Of a stretch of 64,000 nucleotides of DNA, positions 57,769 through 64,000 are shown one piece after another (position 1 is the first letter of the stretch; each line of letters opens with the position of its first letter). The position numbers and the translations under genes are program-made. Origin of the DNA: Rhodocollybia butyracea. Lineage: Eukaryota > Basidiomycota > Agaricomycetes > Agaricales > Omphalotaceae. The stretch is taken from positions 16,018 through 80,017 of the forward strand of contig JADNRY010000279.1 in NCBI GenBank assembly GCA_015501585.1, written 5' to 3'. A model generated the notes under the pieces. That model saw only the letters and a list, made by a program, of their open reading frames with translations, searched no databases and was not told where the DNA came from.

Positions 57769-58151
57769 TCGGTTACTGACACCTTGCTTGTTCCCCTTGC
57801 CTTTATTCCCTGAGACCGTCTTGCATTCTAGAGCTCTCTTTGAGCCTTTGATACCCTCCAATAATCATTCCCCTGCTCTACCACAGAGTACGACGTTCTC
57901 AATTATGGCCATGCATGATACTACCACGTTAGGACGTTTTATCCTTATGCCTTCTTGGTCTTTGTTTCTTGCTACATCCCACTATATATACACTGTCAAC
58001 TACACTTTGTCAACGTTTCCTTCTAATCGGTGGCTATACGTACACTTTAACGGATCTATTCACATGCGGTAGGCTTGAGATTGAAATGTTTCTCTCGATT
58101 ATCTAAGGCAATCCAGAAATTAGAATGTCGTGCTAAGCTCATCATTGACCA
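57769..58151. other. Intergenic region between ARF6 and cysteine synthase
   Basis: About 380 bp, no gene seen. Contains the ARF6 3' UTR and the next promoter. Confidence 0.5.
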
Positions 58152-59556
58152 TGGCGTGCTGCCTTTTTCCTTCCTCGTCTTCCATGGTGTCTGTGCTGTC
58201 TGCAGTCCGTTCGACGTTACTGCGTAGTAGAACATTTACTACAAATGCTGTTGATGGCTTCACAGGTGCTCTCGGAAACACCCTTTGGTAATCCATCCTT
58301 GCTACTATTACGATTTCTCTGAGAGTATTCTAGATCTACTTGAAAGGACTTTCTGAAAAGACCGTTCTCATATCTATGGCAAGGCTGAATTTCCAAAATC
58401 CTGAGGTAGTGTCAAGGATCGCGCTGCTCTTGGAGTTGTACTCGACGCAGAAAGCGAGCGTGTAAGTATTGGTTCATATACACCGTAATTATCTTAGGGT
58501 CGGCACAGGTTGAAACCAGGAGGTACTGTCGTCGAAGGTACTGCCGGGAAACTGCATTGGTTTAGCCCACGTGTGTCGCGCTCGAGGCTATAGATGCGTT
58601 ATATTTATGCCCAACACCCAGGCAAAGATGACCTTGTCTCAACAGTTCATCGTTGTGATTATTCTGGTCTTTTCGCAGAGTCAAGAAAAGATTGACCTTC
58701 TCCGGATGCTCGGTGCTGAAGTTCATCCTGTTCCTGCAGTCGCGTACGATAATCAGCCAACTACAATCACCAAGCACGCGATTTTGCCAAAGATTTGCCA
58801 AATGCCGTATGGACAGACCAATTCGACACACCGCCAATGCGAATTTTCACTACCAGGACTACTGGGCCTGAAATTTGGGAACAAACTAATGGAGACATAG
58901 ATGGATTCATATGCTCCACGGGAACAGGAGAACACTTGCTGGTGTTGGAAGGTATCTTTTCGAGAAAAGCGGCGGAAAGACACAAGTCTGGTTGGCTGAC
59001 CCTCCGGCAGTGTATTGACTAGTATGCTGCGATTTATTTAAAATCCTCAAGCGCGAAACTAAAAGTGCGGTCCATAGGTTATGTGAATAGTGGCGGCAAG
59101 CTGGTTGAAAGGACTGGAAGCTCAATAACCGAAGGTCTGCTTTGTTCTAGTTTTGTGTTCTACTTTGTTTTTTTTGACAGTCGAATAGGATTGGCAGGGA
59201 CGTATCACGAAAAACTTAGGAGTTGTCGACAAACTTCGGGGCCTTTACAGTCGATGATACAAAGTCTATTGAGACACGTACCATCTACTTGATACCGAGG
59301 GCCCTATACCTCGGAGCAAGCTCTGCGCTAAACGTCGTGTGCTGCTGCTGAACTGGGGGAAATGGGCAAAGGTAACAGATTTTCAGATGTGATGGAGCTT
59401 TTTATTGATACCGAAGCAGGCTCCAAGATTGTGACTGTTCTTTGTGATGGTGCATACAGATATCAGAGCCGCTTGTTCTCGAAGCAGTGGCTTAAGAGCA
59501 AGAGCCTGGAAGATGCTATACCGTCGCATTTGAAGAAATATGCAGTACTTGACTAG
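58152..59556 (+). CDS. Cysteine synthase-like PLP enzyme, heavily frameshifted
   Basis: Fold-type II PLP enzyme forming cysteine from O-acetylserine or a related acceptor; the closest kind is the fungal mitochondrial cysteine synthase. The start [20 protein letters not shown] looks like a targeting sequence. Motifs appear in several frames: [35 protein letters not shown] (the PLP lysine), [80 protein letters not shown] and [20 protein letters not shown], ending HLKKYAVLD. To connect them I need at least six single-base corrections, both insertions and deletions (58280-58560 is worst). Either this copy is a pseudogene or coverage was poor here. Confidence 0.8.
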
Positions 59557-59676
59557 ATTGTACTACTACTAGTTCTGTAACTTGTTTTTGTGTTTTGATA
59601 ACGTACCTAAAACGGCTGACTAATCTAAGAGTAACTGAAGAAGCGCGGCCAACTTTGCTCTGTTCTTTCCTCACCT

Positions 59677-61446
59677 ATGACCGCGTCTTCATCGTCTCCT
59701 CCAGACGTTCAGTCAGAGGAGGCCAAACAGAGCCCGCCTACAGAAGCAGCTGTACAAAATTCTGAGCCAGACCTTCAGCTCTCGATCGGCCAACTGTGAC
59801 TGAGCTCACTGAACCCGACGGCATAGAGGCACCAAAGGCCAGTGGTTCTTCAGAACAACACAGCTCGTCTCAGCCAGCGCCAGTCGTTGAAACCGCAGCA
59901 AAAGACGTGTCACCAGCGTCTGTAACTAAACCAGACGAAAAACCTGTGGAAAAGGTAGAGGACAACGCTTCGCCTTCTACAACCCTTAATAGCACACAAA
60001 GGCGACAAGCTCAGATGTCTTCAACGACAGAAACAGCTGCTTTAACTGAAAAGTCGAAACCCCGGTCGAAATCCTCGTTTTTTTCCAAGCTTGTTCGGAT
60101 CCTCATTCCATGCGTTCCTTCTTCACCACGTTCTCAGCCCATCGACATCGACGAGCCTAATCCAGCTCCTGTATCAACAACAGAAAAACCAGAACCTTCA
60201 AAAGAGGTTGCAGAAGATACTACTACTACTTCCGTTTCAGAGCCGGCTTCCACAAAGACGCCAGAGGTTTCTATTCCTGCAGCTAGTATTCCTCTTCCAC
60301 TCAGTATTTCTCCTACCGCTACTCCACCCACCACTGTGGATGGAGAACTCCTTCTTCCTCCTACACCCACGAATCAACTTTTGCCGCAAGCAGAAACAGA
60401 GGGTATGACTTCCGGATCTGTCGTGCCTCCGGGATCCAGTGGTACAGTTGACAGTAAACGCTCTTCGCATTATTCCACGTCACGGACAAATGGCGCCGCT
60501 GATGGAGATGAATCCGAGGGTACAAGCAGCTTTACAGACGACGAGGAAATGGAGGATGTCAATAACGATGACATTGAAGATGAGGAGGAGAGGCTCATAT
60601 CAAATGGTGGTGCAGGTATACCTATTGTCCAGTATGTGCTTTGCTCATTTAGAAAAAGCCCACAAATTTACTGTTTTCTTCATTCAGGACGGTGTTCCCA
60701 GGCCACTATTACCACCTATTGCCCACAGCATATAGGAAGGAAGTGCCTGGTGCTTGATCTTGATGAAACGTTGGTCCACAGCAGCTTCAAGGTACGGTCC
60801 CTAGACTGCTGTTATCTCGCTACTAACTTTTTGAAAACAGTCGATACCACAGGCCGACTACGTCGTTCCCGTCGAGATTGAATATCAGTTTCATAACGTA
60901 TACGTAGTAAAAAGTATGTCAAAAGCTTGTTCCCCATCTTCTTACTAACAGGATACTCGTAGGACCCGGTGTTGACAACTTCTTAAAGAAAATGGGCGAA
61001 CTATACGAGATTGTGGTGTTTACAGCCAGTCTTAGCAAGGTGTGTTATTGCATTTTAGAAACACAGCTACAGCCCTAATGATTTGACCAGTACGCTGATC
61101 CTGTGCTGGACCGTCTCGATATCGGTCATACGATAACACATCGGCTATTCAGGGAAAGTTGCTATAATCATAAGGGGAACTATGTCAAGGTTAGTTAGGC
61201 TTGTGCGTACATGCAAGGTTAATCATTTGTCATTTCTGTAGGATCTTTCACAACTAGGTCGTCCGATAGCAGATACCATCATTCTTGACAACTCTCCTGC
61301 GTCGTACATTTTTCACCCTAACAATGCTGTCCCAGTCTCTTCCTGGTTCAAGACCCTCACGACACAGAGCTGACAGATTTGGTCCCTTCCTCGGAGATCT
61401 CGGGGAAGTTGACGATGTGAGAGGGGTTCTGGATGGTGCTCGATAA
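59677..61446 (+). CDS. Psr1/SCP-type phosphatase (NLI-interacting factor family)
   Basis: HAD-family serine phosphatase; yeast Psr1/Psr2 act at the plasma membrane in stress response. The ATG at 59677-59679 starts a long acidic Ser/Pro/Thr-rich region with a basic patch ([20 protein letters not shown]) that may bind membrane. The catalytic domain has [19 protein letters not shown] (the DxDxT nucleophile loop), [54 protein letters not shown] and [20 protein letters not shown]. The end is [12 protein letters not shown] at TAA 61444-61446. Single-base deletions seem to break it near 59783, at 60721-60724, near 61351 and near 61386. Five or so short introns. It converges on the next gene. Confidence 0.88.
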
Positions 61447-62175
61447 AATTCGAGCAGAAAAGAACGAGGTGTCATGCTTTCGTTCTCTTCTAGATCGCTC
61501 GCCCTTCATCCCCAGGCTGCCCGCCGATTGCAGCGTGCTGATTTTTCCTCGATTTCATTGGTCTTTTGTGATTCATTACACATACATTCGTATCGCTCTT
61601 ATACCCTCGCAAGTAATTTCAGCTACGCATTCTTCTCATCTTTCCGCTTTTTCTCGCCATACATGCAGCGCGCTCAACCACCCGTATATATTTCTTTCTT
61701 TTCTGGATGGGTGCGACGCTTTATCCACATTCCCTTGAAGTTATACAAGCCGCTACCGCTTTGTTATACCACTTAATATTTTCTGTCTCTAGCGGACCCT
61801 TTCTAGTCGACGAGGAGAAATGCTGATAGGTGATATGGACGATGGACGATTTCCTCTCTCACCTATTATTTACCTAGGTCTATTAGGTACATTTCACGAA
61901 CCGGTATGAAAAGCAATGACGAAGTATTGAAGCCTTTCTGAGTCTGATTGAATTTCTGACTGGTACAGATAAACTTGAACGCCGTCTTATCTGCAAATCT
62001 CAGTGTTTCTCAGAGCAAATCTAGCGATCTACGTCGGTCTGTAATAGATAAGTTATGTGCATTGACTTCAAGCTTTATTAAACAAACACTTTCTCCCCTT
62101 TACGTACTCGTTTTCGATGATATCCCAACTACAATACAAGCAACACCCTCTTTCTAGATCATGACAAACATTCAT
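61447..62175. other. Intergenic region between convergent genes
   Basis: About 730 bp with only short frames; the two 3' UTRs must be here. I see nothing else in it. Confidence 0.5.
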
Positions 62176-64000
62176 CTACGCCTTCCTACCTAGAGATAAA
62201 AGGCCCATTTCCGACTGCAGGGCCCGGTGCAGATTCATCGTCATCCCAGGGACTAAAGTTGGGTTTGCGGACGCGAGGAAGAGACTGAAGCCAGGAAGGA
62301 TAGCCATGAGGTCACGCTGCGGCGGCAAATCGCGGAGTCGGTTGAGCAACTGTGGCGGCGTGAAATGAGAAGGTGAGGGCGGTATACTTCCAACATCACT
62401 CAGACTTGGAAGGCGCTCGAGACTGCCATTTGTAGAACCTCCAAGCGCACGCTGTAAAACTTCCCGCTCTGCGGGTGAAGGGGCAAACGCACGAAGGAAG
62501 TTGCTGTCGGACACCGTGGTGGCCACACGTGTATGTCCTAGACCATTGGGATTCAGCGCATCGTACACGGGAGTGTTCATGTTGGTCATCAGAGGCACAG
62601 AACTGACGGCGACAGGTTTAGATTGCGAATGAGTAAAGTCGAAAACTTTGGCGTCCGGATTGAGTCCCTTCCTTGCCTTGTTCCTGGTGGAGCGAAAACC
62701 AGCGACGATTGTGAGTTTTGTCGGCGACCGCAGGTTCAGGATCAGCTGGGTATGGGGGATCAGAATTATTTCTCCTCAACGGGCTGTCCTTTGGCAAGAT
62801 AAATCGATCATGTGTATGGGGCGCAAATATCCGCACTTCGAACGGGTCGTGTTCGCGATCGGGTGACACCGTGGTTGGAGAGGTAACGTTATCATCTGAC
62901 CTATGCAAGCTCTGCTGACTGGGGTGCTGCCGTTGCCTATTCTTCTCCCTCCAGTCTCGTTCTAAAATGACATCGCTGTCGGATTGGAAGGAGCGAGACA
63001 CGCCATCAACATTATCCAAAGACGAAAAAAGCGATGAAGGAATCAGCGAAGAGCTTGTTGAAGGAGATAATACAACTGCAGGAGTGACAGGCGGTTCATC
63101 GGCAAATGGAGAGAATGTGAGAGTGCGTCCGCCATGGCCAACCATCGGCGGATCGAAATAACCCTGAACTTGTATGCAGGCATCGCGTTCGAGAGGAGTG
63201 AGCCTTCATGAAAGTTCGTTATCCTATCGAGGTTCAACTTGGAAGGACGAGCGAAACATTTCCCCTCTAGAGTCCGACGGTACATCATCATTGGAGATCG
63301 AATCCGATAGTTCGGTGTAGCCTGATGTAGTGCGAGAGTGAGCCAGTGAAAGATCGGAAGGCCAAGCGTCGAAGACGGGAGAGGAGGGAGGGAAGATCTG
63401 TTCCTGTTTTTGGGCTTCAGCATGCTCACGCATTACCCGAGCCCGTTCCCTCTTCTCCGCAAGTTTTTCTTCCAGTTCTCGAGTGCGCAAGCTAAGGGCA
63501 GCAACCACATCTTCAGCAACCTTTATTTCCCGTTTCTTATGCTCCAATTCCGCAGCTAAAGCTAGTTCCGCATCCGAGTTGTTATCCTGGCTATGCGCCA
63601 GAAAAGCGGAGTCATCGGCAAGACGATTCTGCAACTGAACAATTTCCTTATCCAAATGTTCTATTCGATGAGCAGCATCGTCACGGCATTCTCTGCCCAC
63701 ACGCAGTCTCTTTTCAGCATCGCGTTTCGTGCTTTCAGCAACCCGTTTCGAATCTTCCAAAGCCTTTGTACGAGTTTTAACGTCGTTTTTTGCCGCGTCC
63801 TCCTGCCGTTTTCGCTCGCGAAAAGTATCTAATTCCCCCTGCAGCAAAGCGTGCGACTGAGATGCAGCTGACTGAGATTCATTCAATTGTGTGCGAAGTT
63901 CCACGACGGTAGTTTTAGAGATAGATATCTGTTGAAGCAGCTCGACCACTCGCGGTGATTGTTCAAACGAAGCGGGCGATGTGGGCGTAGCTTTAGTGAT
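62176..64000 (-). CDS. Coiled-coil protein, unknown function (5' end outside window)
   Basis: Not recognised. The visible part opens with coiled coil (VVELLQQISISKTTVVELRT to LEEKLAEKRERARVMREHAE), then a Ser-rich stretch (SGYTELSDSISNDDVPSDSR). An intron of about 75 nt near 63160-63240 leads to GYFDPPMVGHGGRTLTFSPF, Ser/Pro-rich sequence and a C-terminus SNFLRAFAPSPAEREVLQRA ending LLSLGRKA at 62176. An extra T (AAAA at 62695-62698 on the plus strand) shifts the frame between RRWF and RSTRNKARKGLNPD. The long disordered tail after a coiled coil suggests a scaffold. The frame is open at the right window edge, so the start is missing. Confidence 0.65.

Overview
The window is nuclear DNA from a filamentous basidiomycete, most likely an agaricomycete. 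Genes are split by many introns of about 45-60 nt with GT..AG ends and CTAAC-like branch sites. There are fungal housekeeping genes and a fused betaine-lipid synthase. Neighbouring genes stand close together on alternating strands. No plasmid, phage or CRISPR sequence was seen.

Layout. 1-9.4 kb: end of an unknown Ser/Pro-rich gene, RPS2 and a divergent ornithine decarboxylase antizyme gene with an apparent +1 frameshift site, an Smr-domain gene, two single-pass membrane proteins, a dUTPase/dCTP-deaminase-like gene and RPS12. 10-18 kb: an ELL-type elongation factor, a membrane-anchored phospholipase B, a coiled-coil protein with an HMMR-like motif, and a tiny gene. 18.4-28 kb: an intron-containing tRNA-His, RPA43 and PAM16 sharing a promoter of about 90 bp, an unknown gene, a PaiB-like flavoprotein, a tail-anchored coiled-coil protein, and a lone adenylation-domain gene. 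28-32.7 kb: a gene-poor island with one MITE-like element inserted in another, a 53-nt poly(G) tract, a tRNA-Lys lacking part of its D-loop, and one doubtful gene. 32.7-64 kb: KTI12, a LIM-LIM-C1-RhoGAP protein, RFC1, BTA1 (with a small antisense gene inside a 1.48-kb intron), RAD23, a WDR7-like protein, ARF6, a cysteine synthase, a Psr1-like phosphatase and the 3' part of a coiled-coil gene.

The genes serve translation and polyamine control (RPS2, RPS12, antizyme), transcription (ELL, RPA43, KTI12), replication and repair (RFC1, RAD23, dUTPase-like), membrane lipid and vesicle biology (phospholipase B, BTA1, ARF6, WDR7), mitochondrial import (PAM16) and signalling (RhoGAP, Psr1-like). No gene cluster for one pathway is evident.

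A major caveat: at least twenty single-base insertions or deletions, mostly in short homopolymers, break conserved reading frames, including essential genes (ARF6, PAM16, RFC1, RAD23, KTI12). These look like uncorrected sequencing errors rather than decay. Automatic gene models here will often be truncated, and all product calls are from sequence reading alone, without database searches.
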